42,742 bases of DNA from NCBI GenBank assembly GCA_913062955.1, contig CAJXZP010000031.1, forward strand, positions 1 to 42,742, written 5' to 3'. The translations under genes and the position numbers were made by a program. This document shows positions 8,597-16,668 of the stretch, piece after piece; within the stretch, counting starts at the first letter, position 1, and each line of letters begins with the position of its first letter. This DNA is from an uncultured Flavobacteriales bacterium. GTDB lineage: Bacteria; Bacteroidota; Bacteroidia; Flavobacteriales_G; Salibacteraceae. A model generated the notes under the pieces. It was not told where the DNA came from. It ran no database searches and worked only from the letters and a program-made list of their open reading frames with translations.

Positions 8597-10126
8597 CTAC
8601 CCATCAATCTCCTCGATCATTTTAATAGCTTCTACTCTCGGAGGGTAAATTTTGGATACGATAACACCCACTATCATAGCCACAGCAAAGGAAGGCGCAA
8701 GAACATCCAATGCAACGAAATACTCTCCTACATCTGCCATTTCTTTGAATACAAAATTGAATAATATGACCGATATAAAACCGGAAATCATGGATGCAAT
8801 GGCTCCTTTTTCCGAATATCCTTTCCAAAAAAGGGTGAGAATAATCACGGGACAAAAAGTGGCGGCTATTCCGGACCAACCAAAAATAATGACCCAAAAA
8901 ATCTGCCTATCGGGGGACACATAGTCCATCACCATAGCAATTAGTAAAGCGGTAAATGCCATAATGATGGTGGCAATTCTAGAAATTTTAGTCAGATCTT
9001 CATCCTTTATTTCTGGTCGAAATATCTTTTGGTAGAAATCGCGTGTGATGGCGCTGGAAGCTAAAATTAACAGAGAATCAATGGTGGACATAATTGCCGA
9101 TAAAACAATGGCAATAAAGACAGCTACCAATAATGTAGGTAAGAAACTTTCGGTGATCATACTGAGTACGTCTTCTCCATTATTTCCTAAAATGGCTTCT
9201 GGGTCTTGCCCTTCTTTTGTAAAATATATCCGTGCAAGAATTCCGATCGATACCGCAGCAGCATCCGTAAACAATGTAAAAGCAGCAGCTACCCATTTTC
9301 CTTTGTCAATTTCACTTTCATCTCTAATAGACATAAACCGAACATACACTTGGGGTGAACCTAGAAATCCAAGACCAATCATAGAGAATCCTAAAATGGT
9401 AAACAAATTCATCCACGGATCCGAACTTCGGCCCATTACCTGGGTTAAGGTAGGATCTATGGCATTCAAACCATCAGTAACTCCTGTTCCGTGATCCATC
9501 GAAAACCAAACCACGATAGGTAGAAGCACCAAACCAAAAAACATGAGTAATCCTTGAAACAAATCGGACCATACAGCTGCAACAAAGCCACCAAAAAAGA
9601 TATAGGATAGGACGATAAAAAAACCAATTAAGGCACCTATTTTATAGTCAATTCCGAGCATGGACTGAAATGCGACCCCTGTTACATCGATCTGAGATGC
9701 GACATAAATCACAATGAAAATAACAAGGACCGATGCGGCAATAATTCGAAGGGTATGTGTGGTGGATTTAAAGTGACTTTGGAGATAATCAGGAATAGTA
9801 ATAGCCCCATAAATGTCTGATCTTTTTTTGAATCGTTTAGCCATAAATTGCCAGGAAACAATAACTCCAAGGAGCTCTCCAACTACTACCCAATACCCAG
9901 AGTAACCTGCCATGGCTCCCATACCTGTGAGTCCTATGAGTAACCAACCAGATTCGCCTGTAGCTCTGGCTGAAAAAGCCACCGCCCAAAAACCCATATT
10001 TTTTCCACCCACATAATAATCGCTCATCCCCTTTACTTTTCGGGAGGCGAGTATTCCAATGAGAAATAAGACCCCCACGTAAAGTGCGAGAACAACTATT
10101 TTAATTATAAATTCTTGGTCCATCAT
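8597..10126 (-). CDS. Sodium:solute symporter, PutP-like
   Basis: A 509-residue integral membrane protein of the SSS family with about 13 membrane segments. The start region (MDQEFIIKIVVLALYVGVLF) follows paired ATGs at 10126/10123; the longer open frame adds 30 non-typical residues. Family features include RKVKGMSDYYVGGKNMGFW after TM1, SARATGESGWLLIGLTG in TM2, FGGFVAAVWSDLFQGLLMFF, and the TM8-9 serine-rich stretch AIVLSAIMSTIDSLLILASS that forms the Na+ site. The best guess is Na+/proline import, but substrate cannot be read from sequence. It is divergent from the cysteine dioxygenase operon, and the two promoters share a spacer of about 190 bp. Confidence 0.88.
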   Translation of the reverse strand: MMDQEFIIKIVVLALYVGVLFLIGILASRKVKGMSDYYVGGKNMGFWAVAFSARATGESGWLLIGLTGMGAMAGYSGYWVVVGELLGVIVSWQFMAKRFKKRSDIYGAITIPDYLQSHFKSTTHTLRIIAASVLVIFIVIYVASQIDVTGVAFQSMLGIDYKIGALIGFFIVLSYIFFGGFVAAVWSDLFQGLLMFFGLVLLPIVVWFSMDHGTGVTDGLNAIDPTLTQVMGRSSDPWMNLFTILGFSMIGLGFLGSPQVYVRFMSIRDESEIDKGKWVAAAFTLFTDAAAVSIGILARIYFTKEGQDPEAILGNNGEDVLSMITESFLPTLLVAVFIAIVLSAIMSTIDSLLILASSAITRDFYQKIFRPEIKDEDLTKISRIATIIMAFTALLIAMVMDYVSPDRQIFWVIIFGWSGIAATFCPVIILTLFWKGYSEKGAIASMISGFISVILFNFVFKEMADVGEYFVALDVLAPSFAVAMIVGVIVSKIYPPRVEAIKMIEEIDG

Positions 10127-10295
10127 AGAAATGAAATTTTGTGCTATTCGGTCAATTAATTTGAAATTCGTAAACACTAATAAATTTGGGTGTACCCGAA
10201 TTATTAGAAAGTACAAAATGCTTAAAAAAAATGAAATAGATTGTAGTTTTTACATAGAACTTCCTTAAAAGTACTCCAGAAAACATAAAAAGCAA

Positions 10296-10303
10296 TACAT
10301 TTG
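10296..10303 (+). promoter_or_regulatory. Candidate -7 element TACATTTG
   Basis: TACATTTG matches the Bacteroidota -7 consensus TAnnTTTG. It lies 10 bp before the ATG of the leader ORF at 10314, so transcripts would start almost at that ATG. No good -33 TTG was found at the usual distance, so confidence is limited. Confidence 0.4.
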
Positions 10304-10313
10304 CCGTACCATT

Positions 10314-10400
10314 ATGTTAGACAAAACACGTCTAAAATATTGGTTGGATTTAGGGAATGACCTTGGATTTGTACATGTAATGAACAGAAATAAGCAATAA
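10314..10400 (+). CDS. Possible 28-residue leader ORF upstream of cysteine dioxygenase
   Basis: ATG at 10314 opens a 28-codon frame (MLDKTRLKYWLDLGNDLGFV and 8 more residues) ending with TAA at 10398-10400. It is in the same frame as the dioxygenase gene and stops only 6 nt before that gene's TTG start. It has no cysteine codons, so it is not an obvious cysteine-sensing attenuator. Close spacing suggests translational coupling. It could instead be chance, or an original N-terminus cut off by a stop mutation. Confidence 0.35.
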   Translation: MLDKTRLKYWLDLGNDLGFVHVMNRNKQ

Positions 10401-10406
10401 ACCATT

Positions 10407-10961
10407 TTGAATTCGAACGAACAAAATCAGCAAACAATAGAATCAGTAAACGAATTAGTAACCGCCTTATCTGAAGGTGAGAGGACAAGTTATACTGACA
10501 TAGTACGATCTATTACCCTACCGAGTAGTGCATTTGACTCCTTTTGCTCCTGGTCGCAGGACTCCTATACCAGAAACTGTATTGTTGAAAACGACAAATT
10601 TGAATTGATCCTGCTTTGTTGGGAGAAAGGACAGTTTACACCGATTCATGATCATGGAGGTGAAGAATGTTGGGTAAAAATAATTGAGGGTGAATTTCGG
10701 GAAACCATTTATAAACTGGATGAAACTGGTGAACTCAATTTAGTTAAATCAGCGACCTCAAAAACGGGTGATATCTCCTATATGATTGATTTTATGGGGT
10801 GTCATCGTTTAGAAAACCTTTCCAATAAAAAAAGTATGTCCCTTCATTTGTATGCTAAACCCATACGTAACTGCCAATGTTTTGATGAACACACAAAAAC
10901 ATTTGTGCGCAAGGATTTGGTGTATAGCACCGTTTCAGAAATGATGATGAACTTAAAATAA
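10407..10961 (+). CDS. Cysteine dioxygenase
   Basis: The 184-residue cupin protein oxidises cysteine to cysteine sulfinate using non-haem iron. The iron ligands are His81 and His83 (PIHDHGGEEC) and His133 (MGCHRLEN); YTRN at 54-57 carries the substrate-binding Arg. Cys88 and Tyr149 (SLHLYAKP) sit exactly where mammalian enzymes have the cross-linked Cys93-Tyr157 pair; many bacterial homologues have Gly at the Cys position. A stop codon lies 6 nt upstream and no ATG occurs before the catalytic core, so translation must begin at TTG 10407. The next gene starts 8 nt after the stop and encodes the enzyme for the following pathway step. Confidence 0.93.
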   Translation: MNSNEQNQQTIESVNELVTALSEGERTSYTDIVRSITLPSSAFDSFCSWSQDSYTRNCIVENDKFELILLCWEKGQFTPIHDHGGEECWVKIIEGEFRETIYKLDETGELNLVKSATSKTGDISYMIDFMGCHRLENLSNKKSMSLHLYAKPIRNCQCFDEHTKTFVRKDLVYSTVSEMMMNLK

Positions 10962-10969
10962 AAAATTAA

Positions 10970-12376
10970 ATGTCTGATATTAGTAGTGATTTAGTTCTAT
11001 TTAATGAACTCGTTGAAATCTTAATAAATGAAGAAAAGAAGCATCCAGTAGCGGATCGCATAGATTCCAATAAACTATACGAATCCATTGACCTTTCGCT
11101 GAATGCCTCCCCAATGGTGGATGACGAATTTAAAACGGTACTGAAAGATGTACTTGTTTCGACACCCAAAACGGCTACTAACTTATTTTTCAATCAACTT
11201 TTTGGCGGTAGACAAAGTAAAGCTGTTTTAGGTGATCTACTTGCGGTTATGCTCAATAACAGTATGTATACCTATAAGGTAGCTGGTCCTCAGGTTGGGA
11301 TTGAACAAGAGATTATCCGACAATCTTGTCAATTAATTGGTTACGGATCTCAAAGTAATGGAACCTTCCCTACCGGTGGTTCCATGAGTAATTACATGGC
11401 TTTGATCATGGCTCGGGATGCCAAAGATCCTAAATGTAAATTGGAAGGTATGACTAAGCCATTGGTGGTGTATACTTCGGAAGAGTCGCATTATTCGAAT
11501 GCCAAGAATGCTAGTTTTGCGGGAATTGGAAGAAACAATATTCGATACATTGCAGCCGATTCGCAAGGAAAAATGATTCCTGCAAAATTGGAAGAGCAAA
11601 TTATTCAGGATCTAAATGATGGATGTATTCCTACCTATTTAAATTGTACAGCAGGTACCACGGTTTTGGGAGCTTTTGATCCTATTCATGCCTTAGCGGA
11701 TATTACCGAGAAATATGGGATTTGGCTTCATGTAGATGGTGCCTATTCTGGAAGTGTGATTTTTAGTGATACCTATAAGCACTTGGTGGATGGGATTGAA
11801 AGATCAGATTCATTCAGCTACAACGCACATAAAATGTTGGGGACCCCAATGACTTGTTCTATCATTTTGGTCAAGGATAAAAAGCATTTACATAATTCGT
11901 TTAATAATGAAGCGGAATATCTGTATCAAACAGATGGTGACGACTTTAATCTAGGTAAAACTTCGTTCCAATGTGGAAGAAGGAATGATGCCTTGAAATT
12001 TTGGACGCTTTGGAAATCGGTGGGAACCCAGGGATTGAAACAAATTGTAGATCAACAATTTGAATTGGCAGATGTGGCCCGTGAATACGTGAGTCAGCAT
12101 TCGGATTATACCTTATATAGTTACGATGATTCAATCTCTATCTGTTTTAACTATAAAAACATTGATCCAGCAGCTCTTTGTACCGCCCTGTATGAAAGCC
12201 AAATTACGGTGGTTGGATTTGGAGCCTTTAAAGAAGAGACCTTTATTCGCTTGGTTACCATTAATGCAAATAATGAGAAATTAGACATTTTAAATTTCTT
12301 TCAAGTACTGGAAGAATTTGCAGCGAAGACTCCTGACTTACTAAAAGTAAAAGAAGAACTTCAAGAAATCGCATAA
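10970..12376 (+). CDS. PLP-dependent decarboxylase, probable cysteine sulfinate decarboxylase
   Basis: The 468-residue group II amino acid decarboxylase has every key motif: FFNQLFGG at 73-80, the FPTGGSMSNYMAL phosphate/substrate region, His174 stacking on PLP (EESHYSN), Asp256 (HVDGAYSG) pairing with the pyridine nitrogen, the PLP-binding Lys288 (SYNAHKML), and FQCGRRNDALKFW. FFNQLF and QCGRR-D-LK-W resemble animal CSAD more than bacterial GadB. Glutamate or aspartate decarboxylation remains possible from sequence alone. Its place 8 nt after cysteine dioxygenase argues for cysteine sulfinate to hypotaurine conversion. Confidence 0.85.
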   Translation: MSDISSDLVLFNELVEILINEEKKHPVADRIDSNKLYESIDLSLNASPMVDDEFKTVLKDVLVSTPKTATNLFFNQLFGGRQSKAVLGDLLAVMLNNSMYTYKVAGPQVGIEQEIIRQSCQLIGYGSQSNGTFPTGGSMSNYMALIMARDAKDPKCKLEGMTKPLVVYTSEESHYSNAKNASFAGIGRNNIRYIAADSQGKMIPAKLEEQIIQDLNDGCIPTYLNCTAGTTVLGAFDPIHALADITEKYGIWLHVDGAYSGSVIFSDTYKHLVDGIERSDSFSYNAHKMLGTPMTCSIILVKDKKHLHNSFNNEAEYLYQTDGDDFNLGKTSFQCGRRNDALKFWTLWKSVGTQGLKQIVDQQFELADVAREYVSQHSDYTLYSYDDSISICFNYKNIDPAALCTALYESQITVVGFGAFKEETFIRLVTINANNEKLDILNFFQVLEEFAAKTPDLLKVKEELQEIA

Positions 12377-12387
12377 TCACTTTCGAA

Positions 12388-12419
12388 CAAGCAACGGATA
12401 AATTTTTATTCGTTGCTTG
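12388..12419 (+). terminator. Terminator of the dioxygenase-decarboxylase operon
   Basis: CAAGCAACG and CGTTGCTTG form a perfect 9-bp stem, extended by an AT-rich upper stem, 11 bp after the stop codon. No long T tract follows. Confidence 0.7.
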
Positions 12420-12741
12420 TAAACGATAGCATTTGAGCTAAATATTTATTTCCTCCTTCCAGACTCCCCTATTCTGGAATGTTTCCCTCTTTGTTATTTT
12501 CCCCATTTCAATAAAACAAATAAAACGAGTTCCATGGCCACCCCAAAAAGATCTCATTTGGTGACTACTGGGAAAACTTGTGGATTACAACGTATTACAA
12601 ATTTTAAATTTACATTCCTATAGTCGTTGGTTTTATTCGCATTCCATGGGTTAACTCCCTTTTTGACACACGTAAATTACCGGTCTATTATATTCAGTTT
12701 TTGGCTTTATAGCTGGATTTAGTAATAGAAATAGCACCGAT
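12420..12741. other. Gene-free stretch
   Basis: No start-to-stop frame with protein-like composition, hairpin or repeat was recognised in these 322 bases between the operon terminator and the TPP-enzyme remnant. Confidence 0.5.
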
Positions 12742-13135
12742 TTAAATCAATTTCACATCTGCTTGGATCTCTAAAAGAGTCGGCCCTGGATGTTAAAAAG
12801 CTGTATAAACGCCTCTTCTAATCCTTCTTTTGTGGTCACTTTTAATCCCAAGCCACCACAACTAGTGGCGTAGGCTGCAAAATCTTGATTTACCAAATCG
12901 GTCGCCCATTTATCCCAACCACCTGCACGTTGCTCTTTGGATATTTTACCTAGTTCATTGTTATTCAACACAATGACTTTAATGGGCATTTGATATTTCA
13001 CCAAAGTCGTAAACTCCGCTAAATACTGACAAATACCCCCATCGCCAGCAACGGCAATAACAGGTCTGCTCTCCCCCACCGCAGCCAAAACTCCAATAGC
13101 AGCCGGTAAAGCAAATCTCTGACACTGACTATGAC
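12742..13135 (-). pseudogene. C-terminal remnant of a TPP-dependent pyruvate oxidase/acetolactate synthase-like enzyme
   Basis: The minus strand reads QRFALPAAIGVLAAVGESRP, then the TPP-binding signature GDGGICQYLAEF ... VIVLNNNELGKI, then DFAAYATSCGGLGLKV and LEEAFIQLFNI. These match the last quarter of TPP enzymes such as PoxB or IlvB, which are normally about 550-600 residues. A one-base deletion near 12787 ends the frame early; the shifted frame continues perfectly as GPTLLEIQADVKLI and TAA at 12742-12744. The upstream end dissolves into the hexanucleotide repeat at 13120. It is therefore both truncated and frameshifted. Confidence 0.85.
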
Positions 13136-13195
13136 TATGACGATGACTATGACACTGACTATGACGATGACTATGACTATGACTTTGACAATGAA
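13120..13195. repeat. Degenerate hexanucleotide repeat, GACTAT/GACGAT/GACACT
   Basis: About twelve tandem units of GAC(T/A/G)(A/C)T form an almost pure array. On the minus strand it is in frame with the TPP-enzyme remnant, giving alternating Ser/His-type codons directly before QRFALP, so the array marks the break point of that gene. Confidence 0.85.
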
Positions 13196-13206
13196 TCTGG
13201 ATTTGG

Positions 13207-13268
13207 TCTTAGTCTTCGTCTTTTTTTTAGTCTTGGCTTTAGCCTTAGCCTTAGCCTTAGCCTTAGCT
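13207..13268. repeat. CTTAGT and CTTAGC hexamer repeats
   Basis: TCTTAGTCTTCGTC, a T8 run, then AGTCTTGGCTTTAGCC and four further CTTAGC units form a second short array, 11 bp after the GACTAT array and just downstream of the following T9SS gene. Confidence 0.8.
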
Positions 13269-13318
13269 GTTAAAATTAAAGGTGAACAGCTAACATTCAG
13301 AAATTAACAGTTATTTAT

Positions 13319-15097
13319 TTACCGTTTAATAAATTTTATTGCGGACTGCTTATGGTTTTCTAATCGAATAAAATAAAGCCCAATAGGTAAATCGGAAACA
13401 TCCATACTTGCGGATGAGACCACGGTTAAGGTCTTTATTAATTGCCCGGTAGAATTATATATCTGTACCTTTTCTGAGGTCTGCCAATCCGCCATTTCAA
13501 TCGTTAGGGTTTCTGATACAGGATTTGGAAAAACACGCCAATTAATAGTTTGAAGGTCGGTATTCCTATTGACTATTCCAACGGTACCTCCACAATCATA
13601 TTCAATCGCATATGAATTCGTATCCAAGGGGCAATTACTAATTGGATCAATAAGCTTACATTCATACTTTCCTGTACTCGTGACTAATAAGGTATCTTCA
13701 TTGGACATATTTATTAACAAGGTATCATTCTTATACCATTGAATTATTTCAGATCCCGAGAGAAAACCACTGGTATGTAATACGGCAAATTTAACGGTAT
13801 CTCCTTCGCAAGGGTTTCCTAATGCATCAAAGTAATAACCAGACCAGTGATGGCTTTTTGAAAACATTTCTGATAATTCGGAACACCCATTAAGGGTGGA
13901 AATCACGGCAAATCCCGAAATATTATATTGCGTGTAATTGACCAAATAGCGGTTGGTTTCTGGTAATACGGAACCACTGACTACCCATTGATACGAATCT
14001 GCGGGTTCGGTCCAAAGGGTATCTTCCTTGCATAACCAAGGATTAGCGGTTGTTATGGTTGGGGTATGGTTACAAAACTGTAAAACGGTATCCTTAAAAT
14101 GGGTATACGTTCCTTGCAGGTTACAAGTTGTGGTTGTTAGACCTACGGTATAGGTTCCATTTGCCAAATAGGAATGGCTGGGCGATTGTGCGTTGGAAGT
14201 GGTATTATCTCCAAAATCCCAAAAATAACTTTGTCGAACATTTTGCATATTTATCCCATTAAAGTAAACTTTATTTACACCCGCTCCTGTGGAATAGCGA
14301 AAATCAGCAATGGGGAGTTTCTTATAATCCCACGTATTTAGTTGGTCGTAAACGATCGTTTTGGCGGCATTTCTAATGATAGCGGCCTCGGTGGCATTTA
14401 AACCAAAATCGTAGGAAATGAGGGACGGGTCTTTTTTGAATATGGAGGCATAAAAACAACAGGCAGCGGCATAAGACCCAGCTGTGGATGGATGACTTTG
14501 GTCTGACTGATACAGTTCAATAGTCGAATGATTTTCTCTGAGGTAACGCCAAACCACTGATACCGGAGAAACTTCTCCATTTACATATTTAGTGAAGTCC
14601 AAATACCGATCTCTTAAAGTAGAATCCATCCCTTCATAGGTACACATTACCGGGAAGGAAGGACAATTGTTTAAATCGCCATTTTTTCTGCCCCAAGTCA
14701 TATATGGCATAATGGTCGCACATGGGTTTGATTGCCGGATGAGTTGAAACAAATTACTGTACCCATTTGCAAAAACATTGTGATTCGTGATGGGTTCTTG
14801 ACTTTGTCCTTGCAAAACAATGTAATCCCATCCTCCAATAGCGATCTTACTTTGACTAGGAGGTGAGAGGCTATGATCTATTAGCTGATATCCTCCAGGG
14901 GTATTACTTTCATAATTCAAGGTATCTCCAACAGAGAGTGCGATATCACTGATGATTTGGGGTAAATTATTTACCCCAGTATAACTATTTCCTAGAAATA
15001 GAACTCTATGGCTACTTTGCGCACTCAGGTTCGTTCCCGTCATAAATAGAAACGTAATAACAAGAAGTAGTTTAGCGGAATATCGTGTCTTTTTCAT
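13319..15097 (-). CDS. Secreted SGNH/GDSL-type hydrolase with PKD and T9SS sorting domain
   Basis: The 592-residue protein has a signal peptide ending TGTNLSAQ. Residues about 30-245 form an SGNH hydrolase-like domain: VLFLGNSYTGVNN (block I serine in GNSY), DYIVLQGQSQEP and DQSHPSTAGS, where D-x-x-H supplies the Asp and His of the triad. A PKD-like domain follows (YFWDFGDNTTSNAQSPSHSY), then an Ig-like segment, and a type A sorting domain from WRVFPNPVSETLTIEM to the C-terminal IKFIKR. It is probably a secreted esterase or carbohydrate deacetylase; substrate unknown. Confidence 0.88.
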   Translation of the reverse strand: MKKTRYSAKLLLVITFLFMTGTNLSAQSSHRVLFLGNSYTGVNNLPQIISDIALSVGDTLNYESNTPGGYQLIDHSLSPPSQSKIAIGGWDYIVLQGQSQEPITNHNVFANGYSNLFQLIRQSNPCATIMPYMTWGRKNGDLNNCPSFPVMCTYEGMDSTLRDRYLDFTKYVNGEVSPVSVVWRYLRENHSTIELYQSDQSHPSTAGSYAAACCFYASIFKKDPSLISYDFGLNATEAAIIRNAAKTIVYDQLNTWDYKKLPIADFRYSTGAGVNKVYFNGINMQNVRQSYFWDFGDNTTSNAQSPSHSYLANGTYTVGLTTTTCNLQGTYTHFKDTVLQFCNHTPTITTANPWLCKEDTLWTEPADSYQWVVSGSVLPETNRYLVNYTQYNISGFAVISTLNGCSELSEMFSKSHHWSGYYFDALGNPCEGDTVKFAVLHTSGFLSGSEIIQWYKNDTLLINMSNEDTLLVTSTGKYECKLIDPISNCPLDTNSYAIEYDCGGTVGIVNRNTDLQTINWRVFPNPVSETLTIEMADWQTSEKVQIYNSTGQLIKTLTVVSSASMDVSDLPIGLYFIRLENHKQSAIKFIKR

Positions 15098-15279
15098 ACA
15101 AATTCATGGGATTACAAACAGCAACCTTTTTTAATGAAGTAATTACTGTTTCAAACGAATATGGGTACGATGGGTTGCCCAAGTTTACGACACTTTTGTA
15201 CAAACCCAATAAAAAAACCAGTAACCCACTCGTTTACAAGGAGTTTTCTTAACACGAATTAGCTATTCCAAAATACCGA

Positions 15280-15603
15280 TTACTTACTCAATATCCTATC
15301 TGCAACTTGTCTCGCATCTTGGCAATAAGTATCCTCCCCTTCTAGTTTCCATTCGCCTGTTTTCTCCAGGTAAAACCGAACTGTTTTTTCAACTACCTGT
15401 GCGTATCCTCCATTTAATGTTAACATACTTTCCACCTTTTCCATATACTCATTCTTGCTTAGTTCATCGGTTTGTACCAACCCCCATAACCTACTAATAC
15501 GCTTAGATTGCTCTTTGTGAATTGGACTAGTGGCTTTAAAAGCCATTAAAAAAAGAGATAATGCTTTCGCTTCTTTGGATGGTTTTTCGTTGTTTTTTTT
15601 CAT
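15280..15603 (-). CDS. Small soluble protein of unknown function
   Basis: A 107-residue, charged, mostly helical protein (LFLMAFKATSPIHKEQSKRI, NEYMEKVESMLTLNGGYAQV) with no signal peptide or membrane segment. The reading frame starts with a clear ATG. No family was recognised. A perfect palindrome lies about 85 bp upstream of the start. Confidence 0.6.
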   Translation of the reverse strand: MKKNNEKPSKEAKALSLFLMAFKATSPIHKEQSKRISRLWGLVQTDELSKNEYMEKVESMLTLNGGYAQVVEKTVRFYLEKTGEWKLEGEDTYCQDARQVADRILSK

Positions 15604-15687
15604 GCTGTTTATTATAAACTAAAGATGTATATCCCTGATAATTTCAATTTTCAATCGATTTTTTACCGTTTATTTCTTTCCATGACC

Positions 15688-15704
15688 CACCACTTGAAGT
15701 GGTG
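15688..15704. promoter_or_regulatory. Perfect palindrome CACCACTT-G-AAGTGGTG
   Basis: Arms of 8 bp around one central base form an operator-like site 85-101 bp upstream of the small ORF at 15603. The CACTT/AAGTG half-sites resemble the palindrome at 18469-18485. Confidence 0.4.
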
Positions 15705-15856
15705 TTTAGTTTGTCTTCGAAAGACGATACCACGTAAATCACAAAAAAAAATCAACTATTTTGAGAGCGGACAAAGGTAAGCAACTGCCCTACTCCTTCA
15801 CCACATGAACAAACAACATTTCGTTTCTTATTAGGATTCCCAATTACTAAGAAATC

Positions 15857-15999
15857 TGGACTATGGATAATGGATAAAAGACTATGGATAATGGACTCTG
15901 GATTATAGACTATGTAAAATGGACTATGGATTATAGACTATGAATAAAGGATTATTGACTATGGATTTGAGATAAGGGATTATGGACTATGGGTTTGAG
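15857..15999. repeat. Degenerate GGACTATGGATAATGGA-type repeat
   Basis: About ten imperfect copies of GACTATGGA or GATTATAGACTATG are packed in 143 bp. The core GACTATG is shared with the array at 13120, and this array too abuts a decayed gene. Confidence 0.75.
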
Positions 16000-16010
16000 G
16001 ATCCACCTAT

Positions 16011-16187
16011 TTAGTCCAGATTACTAGAGAATTCCTTGAGGTCTGGAGGACCAATGAGGGTCATTATTTCAACGATATCTTCTTCTATCCGATAATATAT
16101 ACTATCGGATCCCGAAACACCTTATTCATATATCCAAATAGCAATTCTTCAAAAGGAGTCCCGTATATCATTCCATGGGTATTCGGA
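16011..16187 (-). pseudogene. Remnant resembling a RelE/ParE-type toxin
   Basis: The minus strand encodes GMIYGTPFEELLFGYMNKVF, then after a frameshift near 16110 GSDSIYYRIEEDIVEIMTLI and GPPDLKEFSSNLD before TAA at 16011. The E-L-hydrophobic-G segment followed by YYRI-x3-I-x-I resembles the C-terminal half of RelE/ParE family toxins. There is no start codon and no antitoxin frame beside it, so it is inactive. The family call rests on a short pattern only. Confidence 0.4.
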
Positions 16188-16189
16188 TC

Positions 16190-16218
16190 AAAAAAAAGGA
16201 GAGGTAAACCTCTCCTTT
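16190..16218 (-). terminator. Terminator of the tautomerase-SDR-DJ-1-NTF2 operon
   Basis: On the minus strand, AAAGGAGAGG and CCTCTCCTTT form a perfect 10-bp stem with a 4-nt loop, followed by a T run. It lies about 80 bp after the last gene of the operon. Confidence 0.88.
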
Positions 16219-16297
16219 CATTATGCATTAATGTAATTGATAGCCATTCTTATCGGCATAAACCCAACCACTAGTCCTCTTAGCTATGATGAATCTG

Positions 16298-16666
16298 TTA
16301 ATCTACATGGGTGAATAATTTATTGACAATTTTCCAGTCCCCATTAATTTTAGACAAGGACAACAAATCGATGTAATTATAGCCTAACATGGGTAATTGC
16401 GCTTTTACCATCGCATTATTCCCAATTATTTCTAGGGAAAGGATTTCCATCTTGAAAAGTTCTACTAGCTCTTTCGGACTTTTTCTATTCCGTACTCCTT
16501 CGATGTATTGCTTAGCGGTTTTAAAATATGGGCTCCCCATGATATCTCCAAACAATAGCGCTTCTGGATAAAATACCGACTCTAACTGCTCACTATTTCC
16601 AGAATAAATCCCATTAAAGTATTCGGAAACAACGGTTTCAATCTCTTTTGAATAGGTAACGCTCAT
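16298..16666 (-). CDS. NTF2-like protein (SnoaL/lumazine-binding-like fold)
   Basis: A 122-residue cytoplasmic protein with the NTF2-like pattern: N-terminal helix VVSEYFNGIYSGNSEQLESV, FYPEALLFG, and final strands LPMLGYNYIDLLSLSKINGD with WKIVNKLFTH. Members are small-molecule-binding or catalytic cone-shaped dimers; the reaction cannot be read here. It is the last gene of a four-gene operon, 2 nt after the DJ-1-like gene. Confidence 0.75.
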   Translation of the reverse strand: MSVTYSKEIETVVSEYFNGIYSGNSEQLESVFYPEALLFGDIMGSPYFKTAKQYIEGVRNRKSPKELVELFKMEILSLEIIGNNAMVKAQLPMLGYNYIDLLSLSKINGDWKIVNKLFTHVD

Positions 16667-16668
16667 TC

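Noticed and set aside
13120-13195. Possible CRISPR array
   Set aside because: Units are 6 bp with no unique spacers between repeats and no cas genes nearby; it is a simple tandem repeat.
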